Shown piece after piece: positions 43,754 through 51,298 of a stretch of DNA of 51,298 nt. Source of the DNA: Scatavimonas merdigallinarum. GTDB taxonomy: Bacteria; Bacillota; Clostridia; Oscillospirales; Acutalibacteraceae. The position numbers and the translations under genes are program-made. How positions within the stretch are numbered: position 1 is the first letter of the stretch; the number at the start of each line of letters is the position of its first letter. The notes under the pieces are model-generated. The model was not told where the DNA came from, made no database searches, and saw nothing but the letters and a program-made list of their open reading frames with translations. The stretch lies in the NCBI GenBank assembly GCA_018713055.1, contig DVFW01000047.1, positions 1 through 51,298 on the forward strand. The letters are read 5' to 3'.

Positions 43754-44206
43754 TTATTGTTCCTGTTCGGCTACCACCACATGCACCGTTGCAGCAATGG
43801 CTGTATACAGCTTGATTGTACACGGAAATGTCCCGAAGGTTTTAATATCCCCATCCAGCGTAATTTTGCGCTTATCCACCTGCACGCCGTACTGCTTTTG
43901 GATCTCTTCGCTGATTTCCTTTGCTGTAACAGACCCGAACAATTTACCTGCCTGGCCAGCTTTGGCATATACCTTTACCGTTTGACCGTTGAGCTTTTCC
44001 TGCATTTGGTTTGCTGCAGCCTTTTCCATATCTATTTTATATTGTTTTGCTTTTTCTGCATTTTTCAGTTCATTGAGCACCTGCGCGTTTGCTTCTTTCG
44101 CAAGTTTTTTAGGTAAAAGAAAATTTCTTGCATAGCCGTCAGACACGTTGACAAGCTCTCCCTTTTTCCCGCTGCCTTTTACATCCTGCAACAATACAAC
44201 CTTCAT
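43754..44206 (-). CDS. rplI: 50S ribosomal protein L9
   Basis: A 150-residue ribosomal protein with the standard N-terminal signature MKVVLLQDVKGSGKKGELV and DGYARNFLLPKKLA, a long connecting helix (about 45-75), and a C-terminal rRNA-binding domain. The ATG at 44206 has GGAGG at 8 bases. It follows gdpP by 27 bases. Confidence 0.97.
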   Translation of the reverse strand: MKVVLLQDVKGSGKKGELVNVSDGYARNFLLPKKLAKEANAQVLNELKNAEKAKQYKIDMEKAAANQMQEKLNGQTVKVYAKAGQAGKLFGSVTAKEISEEIQKQYGVQVDKRKITLDGDIKTFGTFPCTIKLYTAIAATVHVVVAEQEQ

Positions 44207-44233
44207 AGCTTTCCGCCTCCAAATTTTCAAAAT

Positions 44234-46180
44234 TTACTGCTGGCCTAAACTGTCTATAATCTCCATCAACTGGTTTTTGACATGTTCTATACTGTCGCGC
44301 TCAATTTGTGCGCCGGCCATGGTCTGATGGCCGCCGCCCCCAAGCTGCTCCATAACCAGCTGCACGTTGATATCGCCCAGTGAGCGGGCCGATATATTGA
44401 TGTTCCCATCTGCAGGGTATACAACAAACGAGGCCTTTACGTCCTGCAGCCCCAAAAGCTCGTCAGCCGCCTGCGCTGCCGTGACGCGTACGTTGCTGGG
44501 CACGGTATCCGCACAAGCAATCGCGCATTGATGATAGATTTCCGCATGGGAAACCAGCTGATATTTTGCTTTATAGGAATCTATAGAGTTAGAAAAAAGA
44601 CGTTTAACCTCCACCGTATCAGCGCCTCTTTGGCGCAGATACGCGGCTGCTTCAAAAGTACGCACACCCGTTTTTAAAACAAAATTTTTCGTATCCAGCA
44701 TAATGCCTGACAGCAGCGCCTCCGCCTCCATGCGGGTAAGCACATTGTCCCCCATATATTGTACCAGCTCCGTTGCCATCTCTGCAGTGGAAGAAGCGTA
44801 TGGCTCGTGAAAAAATACAATAGAATTTGTGATATGGTTGACCATCATCCGGTGGTGGTCAATTACCACAATCTGCCTGCATTTCTGATAAATATCCGCA
44901 CTTTCCAGAAAAGACGGGGAATGGGTATCTACCACAATCAACAGCGTTTTATCCGTGACCGTATGGACTGCTTCTCCCGGCTCCATAAAAATATTGCCAT
45001 AGCCTGCATGCAAAAAATTATCAATCAACGCTTTTGCCAGAGATTGTTCCTGCCGTACCACAACATGCGCGGGCTTATGCAACGCTTTTGTAATTGCGCT
45101 CCATAAACCAATCGCAGCCCCAACGCTATCAAGGTCCGAATTTTTATGCCCCATCAGTAACACATGAGACGAGGATTTAATCTGCTCTGATAAAGAGCTT
45201 GCAATAACCCTTGTGCGGACCTTATCAAGCTTTTCATAGCCCTTGGAGGTTCCGCCAAAAAAACGAAAGGCTTCCCTGGTTTTGACGGCCGCCTGGTCGC
45301 CGCCCCTTCCCAACGCCATCTCAAGCGCTTTGCGCGCCCAAAGCTCGCTTTCCTTAAAGCTGGAAGCACCTCTGCCCACTCCGATAGAAATCGTCGCTTC
45401 TTTATTGTTTGTAAGCTTAAGGCTTTTAATTTCCTGCAAAATTTTAAACTTTTCTTCCACCAGCTGCCGTACGTCCCGCTCTTCAAAGAGCACCATATAC
45501 CGGCTGCCTGAAACCTTTTTAAAGAGCGCGTTATATTTTGCCGCCCATTTTTGCAGCGCATTTTCTATGGTCACAACAATATGTGCGTTTTGCTCGTCGT
45601 CGTTATCGCGTTCAAATTCTTCCCTGTTGTCAAATACAACCATTGCCACGACCGGACGGCTTTCCGCATATTCCAGCGCCGTATTTTTGTAATATGTATC
45701 GTCTATAAAATAAAGAATAGCGCCATCGGTGACAGAGCAGGCAAGCACTGTGTAACGCCTGTCACCATAGGCCACGTCTGCCCCTTCTGTATCCAAAATG
45801 TCGTCCACCGTAGTACCGGGAATATACTGGCTGATAAAATCGCCCGTAGGTTCCCGGCCGTTGCACAGACGCGTTTTAAATTTAGAATTGTACCAGATAA
45901 CGTCTCCCTGGCTACCCGCCACTACGACAGGTATAGAAAACTTTTCCAAATAATGAACGTTTACACCTTTAATATTGGACACGGCGCTTTTTACCACACG
46001 CGCTGTATAATGATGAAAGCGCTTCAAATTGAAAAACACAAGGACAATGGAAACGACGGCAACCACCATTTCCATATAAAAAATATAGATATTCCAACGA
46101 AAAGAGTAAATTGCCATGCCAAGAATCGCCGCTGAAAAAATCAAAAAATAAGGGGACAGCGTCCAAACTTTTTTTTTCAT
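44234..46180 (-). CDS. gdpP: Cyclic-di-AMP phosphodiesterase GdpP
   Basis: A 648-residue membrane phosphodiesterase that lowers c-di-AMP. Two transmembrane helices (about 10-28 and 31-51) precede a PAS-like domain (about 70-160) and a degenerate GGDEF domain, in which GRGGDQ replaces the active signature. The DHH domain has HKNSDLDSVGAA, DTHSPSF and DHHR, and the DHHA1 domain has GGGGHQTMAG. All metal-binding motifs are intact. It lies between rnj and rplI; in Bacillus it is also directly upstream of rplI. Confidence 0.96.
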   Translation of the reverse strand: MKKKVWTLSPYFLIFSAAILGMAIYSFRWNIYIFYMEMVVAVVSIVLVFFNLKRFHHYTARVVKSAVSNIKGVNVHYLEKFSIPVVVAGSQGDVIWYNSKFKTRLCNGREPTGDFISQYIPGTTVDDILDTEGADVAYGDRRYTVLACSVTDGAILYFIDDTYYKNTALEYAESRPVVAMVVFDNREEFERDNDDEQNAHIVVTIENALQKWAAKYNALFKKVSGSRYMVLFEERDVRQLVEEKFKILQEIKSLKLTNNKEATISIGVGRGASSFKESELWARKALEMALGRGGDQAAVKTREAFRFFGGTSKGYEKLDKVRTRVIASSLSEQIKSSSHVLLMGHKNSDLDSVGAAIGLWSAITKALHKPAHVVVRQEQSLAKALIDNFLHAGYGNIFMEPGEAVHTVTDKTLLIVVDTHSPSFLESADIYQKCRQIVVIDHHRMMVNHITNSIVFFHEPYASSTAEMATELVQYMGDNVLTRMEAEALLSGIMLDTKNFVLKTGVRTFEAAAYLRQRGADTVEVKRLFSNSIDSYKAKYQLVSHAEIYHQCAIACADTVPSNVRVTAAQAADELLGLQDVKASFVVYPADGNINISARSLGDINVQLVMEQLGGGGHQTMAGAQIERDSIEHVKNQLMEIIDSLGQQ

Positions 46181-46217
46181 GGATGATACTCCTTTCGTAT
46201 AACCGTTATATCTTATA

Positions 46218-48017
46218 TCAGATATCCATAATAATCGGCAAAATCATAGGTGTACGGCGCGTGCGGTCGTAAATAAGATGGGAAACCTCATCTTTAATCT
46301 TGCTTTTGATCACATTCCATTCCCGAATGCTGTCGTCGGCACAATTTTCCAAAACATCCTGCGCAGTCTTTTTGACTTCTTCAAGCAGAATTTCAGATTC
46401 CCGCACATAAACAAACCCTCTGGATACAATGTCGGGTCCTGCAATGACATGGCCGTCGATAGAATCCAGCGAAACCACAACGATAATCAGGCCGTCCTGC
46501 CCCAGATGCTTTCTGTCGCGCAGGACAATGCTCCCAACATCGCCTACGCCAAGCCCATCGACAAAAATTTTACCCGACTGCACCGGCTCCAATTCTTTAA
46601 TATAGTCACGGTTAATCTCTATAACGCTGCCTACGTCGCCAATAAATACATTTTTATGGTCCATCCCCATATTGTAGGCAAGGTTTGCGTGCTTTCTTAA
46701 ATGCTTTTGCTCACCATGCACCGGGATAAAATACTTTGGCTTGGTCAGTCCCTGGATGATTTTCAGCTCCTCCTGGCAGGCGTGCCCGGAGACATGCACC
46801 TCATACATGGATTCATATACAACCTCGCAACCGCGCTTCATCAGTTCATCGACAACATTGCCAACCGTCTTTTCATTACCGGGGATCGGGTTTGCAGATA
46901 TAATAATAAAATCGCCCGTGCCAACTTCTACCTTGCGATGGTCGGAATATGCCATTCTTGAAAGCGCCGACATGGGCTCCCCCTGGCTTCCTGTCGTGAC
47001 CAATACAACCTTTTCAGCCGGATAACGTTTCAGAAGGTCAATGTCTATAATTACGCCGTTGGGTACATCCAGATACCCAAGTTCCACTGCCACTGTCATA
47101 TAGTTTATCATACTTCTGCCGGAAAAAGCTACTTTTCTTCCATACTTTTTTGCACAATTAATAATTTGCTGCACCCTGCTGACGTTCGAAGCAAACGTAG
47201 CAATAATAATCCTGCTTTTTTCCGCCTGTTTAAAAAGCGTTTCAAAGGATTCGTTAACCTTTTGCTCGGTCATCGTGTAGCCCGGGCGCTCTGCATTGGT
47301 GGAATCGGCAAAAAGCGCCAGAACGCCTTCTTTTCCAAGCTGTGCAAATCTTGCAAGATCGATCATCTCTCCAGTAGTCGGCGTACAGTCAATTTTAAAG
47401 TCGCCTGTGTGTACCAGCGTGCCCGCGGGGGAATGTATGGCAACTCCAACCGCGTCCGGAATGGAGTGATTAACGTGTATGAATTCTACCTCCATGCAAC
47501 CAAGCTTTACTTTATCGCCCGCTTTAATCTCCACAAGCTTTGTTTTATAAAGAAGGTTGTGTTCTTTTAATTTATTCCCAACAAGCCCAAGCGTCAGACT
47601 TGTTCCGTATATGGGAAAGTTCATGCTTTTCAGCAGGTACGGCAAAGCGCCTATGTGGTCCTCGTGCCCGTGTGTAAGCACAATTCCCTTAATCCTGTCT
47701 TGATTTTCTTCTACATATGCAAAATCCGGAATAACCAGGTCTACGCCGAGCATTTCCCCGTCTGGAAACGCCATGCCGCAGTCCAGAAGAAACATATCGC
47801 CATTGCATTCAAAAAGTGTAATATTTTTACCAATTTCATTTAAACCGCCCAGAAAAGCAACCTTTATGGAAGGCGGTTTTGGATTGCCCTGCTTTTTTCC
47901 GTTATATCTGTTTTTTCCGTTGTAACGCAACGGTTTTTTGTATGCGCCGCCCGGCAGCGGTTTCCTTCTTTTCTGTCCGCTGCCGTTCAAAGACGGCTTT
48001 TTACTGTCTGTTGCCAC
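46218..48017 (-). CDS. rnj: Ribonuclease J
   Basis: A metallo-beta-lactamase/beta-CASP exo- and endoribonuclease. The zinc motif HGHEDH is at residues 116-121, and the beta-CASP part has HTGDFK, ASNVSRVQQI and SGHACQEEL. Before the usual start of homology (IKVAFLGGLNEIG, about residue 51) there is a basic, Gly/Asn/Lys-rich extension with the near-repeat RYNGKNRYNGKK. The start is GTG at 48017, 7 bases after GGAGG; an ATG 22 codons upstream would translate the ribosome-binding site and is unlikely. It is the first gene of the rnj-to-ftsH run. Confidence 0.94.
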   Translation of the reverse strand: MATDSKKPSLNGSGQKRRKPLPGGAYKKPLRYNGKNRYNGKKQGNPKPPSIKVAFLGGLNEIGKNITLFECNGDMFLLDCGMAFPDGEMLGVDLVIPDFAYVEENQDRIKGIVLTHGHEDHIGALPYLLKSMNFPIYGTSLTLGLVGNKLKEHNLLYKTKLVEIKAGDKVKLGCMEVEFIHVNHSIPDAVGVAIHSPAGTLVHTGDFKIDCTPTTGEMIDLARFAQLGKEGVLALFADSTNAERPGYTMTEQKVNESFETLFKQAEKSRIIIATFASNVSRVQQIINCAKKYGRKVAFSGRSMINYMTVAVELGYLDVPNGVIIDIDLLKRYPAEKVVLVTTGSQGEPMSALSRMAYSDHRKVEVGTGDFIIISANPIPGNEKTVGNVVDELMKRGCEVVYESMYEVHVSGHACQEELKIIQGLTKPKYFIPVHGEQKHLRKHANLAYNMGMDHKNVFIGDVGSVIEINRDYIKELEPVQSGKIFVDGLGVGDVGSIVLRDRKHLGQDGLIIVVVSLDSIDGHVIAGPDIVSRGFVYVRESEILLEEVKKTAQDVLENCADDSIREWNVIKSKIKDEVSHLIYDRTRRTPMILPIIMDI

Positions 48018-48156
48018 AAATAAACCTCCATTTAATTTTTTATGTATCAACTCAATCTGTGCCGCATACGGTGCCCCATGCACAGAAATTTTTTTGATAT
48101 TTTTCTCTTTCTTTTCTGTAATAAATCGCTTTTATCCGGTCACACACGTTGCTTTT

Positions 48157-48185
48157 ATTCTATCTCTTTGCATGTAAACTGTCAA
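48157..48185 (-). promoter_or_regulatory. Promoter of the rnj-gdpP-rplI-dnaB run
   Basis: Read on the minus strand, a perfect TTGACA (48180-48185), a 17-base spacer and TAGAAT (48157-48162). It is about 140 bases upstream of the rnj GTG. Confidence 0.8.
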
Positions 48186-48444
48186 CCCTCGCAGAGCGGG
48201 CGGCACAGGAGTATACTTTCTCATTTTTATGTAAATACTCTGTTTGCAGCTGTGTTTTTGCGGCAGAAAAAAATAAATAAAATTTTAAAATTTTCTTCTT
48301 TTTGCTGTATTCCCAAAAAAGCTATCCTGCTTATAGCATACCCTGCAACACCTTTATATAAACATCTTCAGGCAAATATGTTGCGGATGCCTGCGCTTTT
48401 TATGTTTGTTTTTCATACTTGACCCATATCTGCCATTTAAAGTA

Positions 48445-48473
48445 TTGAAAACTTATATAATAAAGGTTATAAT
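48445..48473 (+). promoter_or_regulatory. Promoter of rnhA
   Basis: TTGAAA (48445-48450), a 17-base spacer and TATAAT (48468-48473), 38 bases before the rnhA start. Confidence 0.78.
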
Positions 48474-48511
48474 AAATTTTAAAGCACATTCAGCAGGTTA
48501 GGAGGGTTTCC

Positions 48512-48949
48512 TTGAAACAGGTTGAAATTTTCACAGACGGCGCTTGCCAGGGAAACCCCGGTCCCGGAGGCTGGGGGGCTATTCTACGGTATAAAGGCAC
48601 GGAAAAAGAAATTTCCGGCGGTGCGCGCGACACAACCAACAACCGCATGGAACTCTGTGCGGTTATTGAAGCGCTGAAGCTGCTGAAAGAACCCTGCAAC
48701 GTGACGCTTTACAGCGACTCGCAGTATATATGTAACGCTTTGGAACTTGGGTGGGCAAAAAAATGGCAGGCAAACGGCTGGATGCGCAACAAAAAAGAAC
48801 CCGCGTTAAACCCGGATCTGTGGCAAGTCCTCTTGGAGCTTTGCAACAGGCATAATGTAGAAGCGGTTTGGGTTAAAGGGCATGCCGGGCACCCGGAAAA
48901 CGAGCGGTGCGACCAGCTGGCTGTTGCTGCTGCAGAGCGCTTTAAATAA
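48512..48949 (+). CDS. rnhA: Ribonuclease HI
   Basis: It cuts RNA in RNA-DNA hybrids. The acidic residues of the active site are seen in FTDGACQGNPGPGG (D9), NRMEL, YSDSQY and NERCDQLA, and WVKGHAGHPENE carries the conserved His. The 145-residue length is typical of the minimal enzyme with the basic handle (KKWQANGW). The start is TTG at 48512 with GGAGGG at 6 bases. Confidence 0.95.
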   Translation: MKQVEIFTDGACQGNPGPGGWGAILRYKGTEKEISGGARDTTNNRMELCAVIEALKLLKEPCNVTLYSDSQYICNALELGWAKKWQANGWMRNKKEPALNPDLWQVLLELCNRHNVEAVWVKGHAGHPENERCDQLAVAAAERFK

Positions 48950-48987
48950 ACAATTTGAAAAACCAATACAAACGGAAGGGTGATTGC

Positions 48988-50181
48988 ATGACAAAACACA
49001 TTTATGCCGACAATGCGGCGACTACAAAAATGTCACCGAAGGTGCTGGAAAGCATGATGCCGTATTTGACCGAGGCTTACGGCAATCCTTCCAGCTTATA
49101 CAGTACAGGCGCGCAGGCAAAAAAAGCCGTGGAAACGGCAAGAGCGGAAATTGCCGAATGCATAGGCGCAGATACAAATGAAATCTATTTTACTTCCGGC
49201 GGAAGCGAATCTGATAACTGGGCGGTTAAAGGTGTTGCGCACGCGCTTTACAAAAAGGGAAAAAAGCACATTATTACCTCTGCGTTTGAGCACCACGCCG
49301 TGCTGCATACGGTAGCTGCTTTGGAAAAAGAAGGCTTTACGGCCACTTATCTGGACGTCCATGCAAACGGCCTTGTACGGCCGGAGGATCTGGAGGCTGC
49401 CATCCGGCCGGATACGGCGCTTGTCAGCATTATGTATGCAAATAATGAAATTGGAACAATTCAGCCTGTTGCGGAGCTTGGCGCCATCTGCAAAAAGCAC
49501 GGCGTTTTGTTTCACACCGACGCCGTACAGGCTATTGGCAATGTGCCGATCCATGTAAAAAACGAAAACATAGACCTGCTTTCCCTAACCGGGCACAAAT
49601 TTCATGGACCAAAGGGCTGCGGCGCTTTGTATATCAAAAAGGGTGTTCGACCAGAAATTTTAATCCATGGCGGCGCACAGGAGCGGGCACAACGTGCAGG
49701 AACAGAAAATGTTGCCGGGATTGTGGGACTTGCCTGCGCGCTGAAAGAGGCCATACGCACGATGGAGCAACGCACACAGCGGCTTACAGCGCTGCGCGAC
49801 CGCCTGATCGACGGGCTGCTGCAGATTGAGCGTTCCCGCTTAAACGGCGACCGCTTTAAGCGTTTGCCGGGTAATATAAACATGTGCTTCGAGGGCATTG
49901 AGGGAGAATCGCTCCTTTTAATGCTTGACCTCAAGGGCGTATGCGCGTCTTCCGGGTCGGCCTGCACGTCCGGGTCTTTGGACCCGAGCCACGTCCTGCT
50001 GGCGATTGGGCTGCCGCATGAAATTGCACACGGCTCTTTGCGCCTGTCTTTAAGCGATGAGAACACGCAGGAGGAGGTCGACTATATTTTAGAAATTCTC
50101 CCTCCTATTATACAGCGGCTGCGCGCAATGTCCCCGCTTTGGGAGCGCATAGTCAACGAAACCAGGGAAAGAAAGGACTGA
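48988..50181 (+). CDS. iscS: Cysteine desulfurase (NifS/IscS type)
   Basis: A PLP enzyme that takes sulfur from cysteine for Fe-S clusters and tRNA thiolation. H102/H103 and K204 (TGHKFHGPKG) hold the cofactor, and C326 in SSGSACTSGS is the persulfide cysteine on the mobile loop. The 397-residue length is normal. The ATG at 48988 has GGAAGGG at about 8 bases. The iscU-type scaffold gene starts 6 bases after it. It could also feed sulfur to the TtcA-like enzyme in this window. Confidence 0.95.
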   Translation: MTKHIYADNAATTKMSPKVLESMMPYLTEAYGNPSSLYSTGAQAKKAVETARAEIAECIGADTNEIYFTSGGSESDNWAVKGVAHALYKKGKKHIITSAFEHHAVLHTVAALEKEGFTATYLDVHANGLVRPEDLEAAIRPDTALVSIMYANNEIGTIQPVAELGAICKKHGVLFHTDAVQAIGNVPIHVKNENIDLLSLTGHKFHGPKGCGALYIKKGVRPEILIHGGAQERAQRAGTENVAGIVGLACALKEAIRTMEQRTQRLTALRDRLIDGLLQIERSRLNGDRFKRLPGNINMCFEGIEGESLLLMLDLKGVCASSGSACTSGSLDPSHVLLAIGLPHEIAHGSLRLSLSDENTQEEVDYILEILPPIIQRLRAMSPLWERIVNETRERKD

Positions 50182-50187
50182 CCGTTT

Positions 50188-50631
50188 ATGGCATACAGTG
50201 AAAAAGTGATGGATCATTTTGCAAATCCCCGCAATGTTGGTGAAATGCCCGACGCCGACGGCGTTGGCGAGGTGGGAAACTCAAAATGCGGAGATATTAT
50301 GAAGATGTACATTAAGGTGGACGGCGAGACCATTACCGACGTAAAATTTAAGACCTTTGGCTGCGGCGCCGCAATTGCAACCAGCTCAATGGCCACCGAG
50401 CTGATTAAAGGCAAAACAATCCATGAAGCTTTGCAGCTTACAAACCGGGCGGTTATGGAGGCGCTCGACGGGCTTCCGCCTGTAAAGGTGCATTGCTCTG
50501 TGCTTGCAGAGCAGGCAATTAAGGCGGCTTTAAGCGATTATTACCGCCGCAGAGGCGTAGACCCGGAACCAATTGTAGGCGTGATACAGGAATGCGACCA
50601 TAGCAGCGACAGCTGCGGCTGCGCGCTTTGA
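50188..50631 (+). CDS. iscU: Fe-S cluster scaffold protein (NifU/IscU type)
   Basis: It accepts sulfur from the upstream desulfurase and builds Fe-S clusters. The three cluster cysteines are C34 (NSKCGD), C59 (FGCGAA) and C103 (VHCSVLAEQA), with D36 nearby. The start MAYSEKVMDHFANPRNVGEM is typical. At 147 residues it has a C-terminal tail with three further cysteines (C136, C143, C145) that is not part of the core fold. Confidence 0.94.
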   Translation: MAYSEKVMDHFANPRNVGEMPDADGVGEVGNSKCGDIMKMYIKVDGETITDVKFKTFGCGAAIATSSMATELIKGKTIHEALQLTNRAVMEALDGLPPVKVHCSVLAEQAIKAALSDYYRRRGVDPEPIVGVIQECDHSSDSCGCAL

Positions 50632-50674
50632 CCGTGTGATTTGAGCTTGATTGCAACAAAACGCACCGATTTTG

Positions 50675-50718
50675 AAACAGCCCCCTCTTACGATTGCGCG
50701 TAAGAGGGGGCTGTTTTT
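50675..50718 (+). terminator. Strong terminator after iscU
   Basis: Arms of 18 bases (50675-50692 and 50699-50716, core AGCCCCCTCTTACG) around a six-base loop, followed by TTTTTCTTG. It ends the rnhA-iscS-iscU transcript and may also block read-through from the opposite gene. Confidence 0.88.
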
Positions 50719-50764
50719 CTTGCAGGCAATTACAAATGGAGAAAGAAGCTTTGTCTGCCACTTT

Positions 50765-51298
50765 TTATGCGTTTGCAATTAGCTGCTGCAGCAAATTTAC
50801 ATCCAAAACCGTAACCGTGCCACTGTTGTTTAAATCGCCCAGATAGAGCTGGTCGTCGTTAAAGCTTACCTCTCTGCCAATATACCGCTGTAAAAGTAGC
50901 ACGTCTGCCGTGGAAAGGCTTCCGTCTAAATTTACATCGCCCTTTTGGCAGACAACCCGCTCAAAATGCCATTGGAAGTTTACAGGCGCGCCGTAGGTGG
51001 CCCATTGGAACCGGCCGCCCGTATATTGCAAATATTGGGTAGAAGACCCCGTAACGGGATGCCCCACGGCATACGCGCCGGTGGTGGAATACTGTTCAAA
51101 CCGGATCGGATATTCTGTATCTGCATCAATGACTGCGCCGCTGCCGTTTACCGCTTTGGACAGGTTACCCGGGCGGGTAAGCGAACGTGTTTTGATTGTA
51201 AACCGGGTGTTATCAGCTTTATCTATGATCCACTGCTGATTTCTGCCGCCGCTGAACGCAGCGCTTGTCACCTGCCCGGTACTTTCGTCGACCGTCAG
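50765..51298 (-). CDS. Ricin-lectin/dockerin protein, N-terminus beyond window
   Basis: The C-terminal 177 residues of a larger protein; the frame is open at the right edge, with no start needed inside the window. The visible part begins inside a ricin-type beta-trefoil (GGRNQQWIIDKADNTRFTIK, then TGSSTQYLQYTGGRFQW) and ends with a type I dockerin: two calcium loops, DVNLDGSLSTADVLLLQRYI and DLNNSGTVTVLDVNLLQQLI. Calcium ligands D/N/D/S/D are intact in the first loop. Dockerins bind cohesins in cellulosomes; no cohesin is in this window. A catalytic domain probably lies upstream, outside the window. Confidence 0.9.
   Translation of the reverse strand: MTVDESTGQVTSAAFSGGRNQQWIIDKADNTRFTIKTRSLTRPGNLSKAVNGSGAVIDADTEYPIRFEQYSTTGAYAVGHPVTGSSTQYLQYTGGRFQWATYGAPVNFQWHFERVVCQKGDVNLDGSLSTADVLLLQRYIGREVSFNDDQLYLGDLNNSGTVTVLDVNLLQQLIANA

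Larger units (their letters stand above)
48018..48511. other. Divergent regulatory region between rnj and rnhA
   Basis: Nearly 500 AT-rich bases that carry a promoter in each direction (48157-48185 minus, 48445-48473 plus). The rnj leader is about 130-140 bases long. I see no ORF with a ribosome-binding site and no riboswitch that I recognise. Confidence 0.6.

Noticed and set aside
1..51298. tRNA, rRNA and riboswitch genes
   Set aside because: None was recognised by eye in the intergenic regions; a covariance-model scan would be needed to exclude small RNAs.

Overview
The window looks like chromosomal DNA from a spore-forming-lineage Clostridia (Firmicutes), most likely an uncultured Oscillospiraceae/Ruminococcaceae-type gut or anaerobic-digester bacterium. 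The reasons are the Firmicutes-type core operons (yicC-remA-gmk-rpoZ-priA-def-fmt-rsmB-rlmN-prpC-prkC-rsgA-thiN, and rnj-gdpP-rplI-dnaB), strong AGGAGG-type ribosome-binding sites, a SpoIIM-like protein, DUF5685, and a dockerin protein at the right edge. The taxonomic placement is inference; no rRNA is present.

Layout. (1) 1-6059, minus: a very large secreted RHS/YD-repeat protein, cut by the left edge so its variable C-terminus is missing. (2) 6254-7832: a TtcA-like tRNA thiolation enzyme (minus) and a divergent Fe/Mn superoxide dismutase (plus). (3) 7851-21263, minus: a 14-gene housekeeping operon covering guanylate metabolism, RNA polymerase omega, replication restart, translation initiation/N-terminal processing, rRNA methylation, the PrpC/PrkC phosphosignalling pair, ribosome assembly and thiamine pyrophosphate synthesis. 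It is transcribed from an extended -10 promoter that lies back to back with the promoter for yebC. (4) 21459-23268, plus: yebC and an RluA-family pseudouridine synthase. (5) 23324-28897, minus: two membrane proteins (one SpoIIM-like), proC, and a large secreted SH3/Big_2/lysozyme-like protein. (6) About 28.9-30.9 kb: an AT-rich accessory patch with a frameshifted HTH gene, an XRE regulator fused to a membrane domain, and debris. (7) 30901-33095, minus: a membrane protein, a J-domain protein with a cysteine-rich tail and a DUF5685 protein. (8) 33250-35133, plus: a HAD phosphatase and a secreted alkaline phosphatase. (9) 35336-48017, minus: uvrA, then the rnj-gdpP-rplI-dnaB-tilS-hpt-ftsH run. 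(10) 48512-50631, plus: rnhA and the iscS/iscU-type Fe-S assembly pair. (11) 50765-51298, minus: the C-terminus of a ricin-lectin/dockerin protein, cut by the right edge.

Most of the window is ordinary core genome. The parts that merit a second look are the DUF5685/J-domain pair (DUF5685 carries two aspartate clusters spaced like those of isoprenoid synthases, and both proteins are rich in clustered cysteines), the SH3 domain that appears inserted inside a lysozyme fold, the modular RHS exoprotein, the outer-shell-depleted superoxide dismutase, and the AT-rich accessory patch. No tRNA, rRNA, CRISPR array, intact transposon or prophage was recognised. All motif positions and repeats were read by eye, with no database search.
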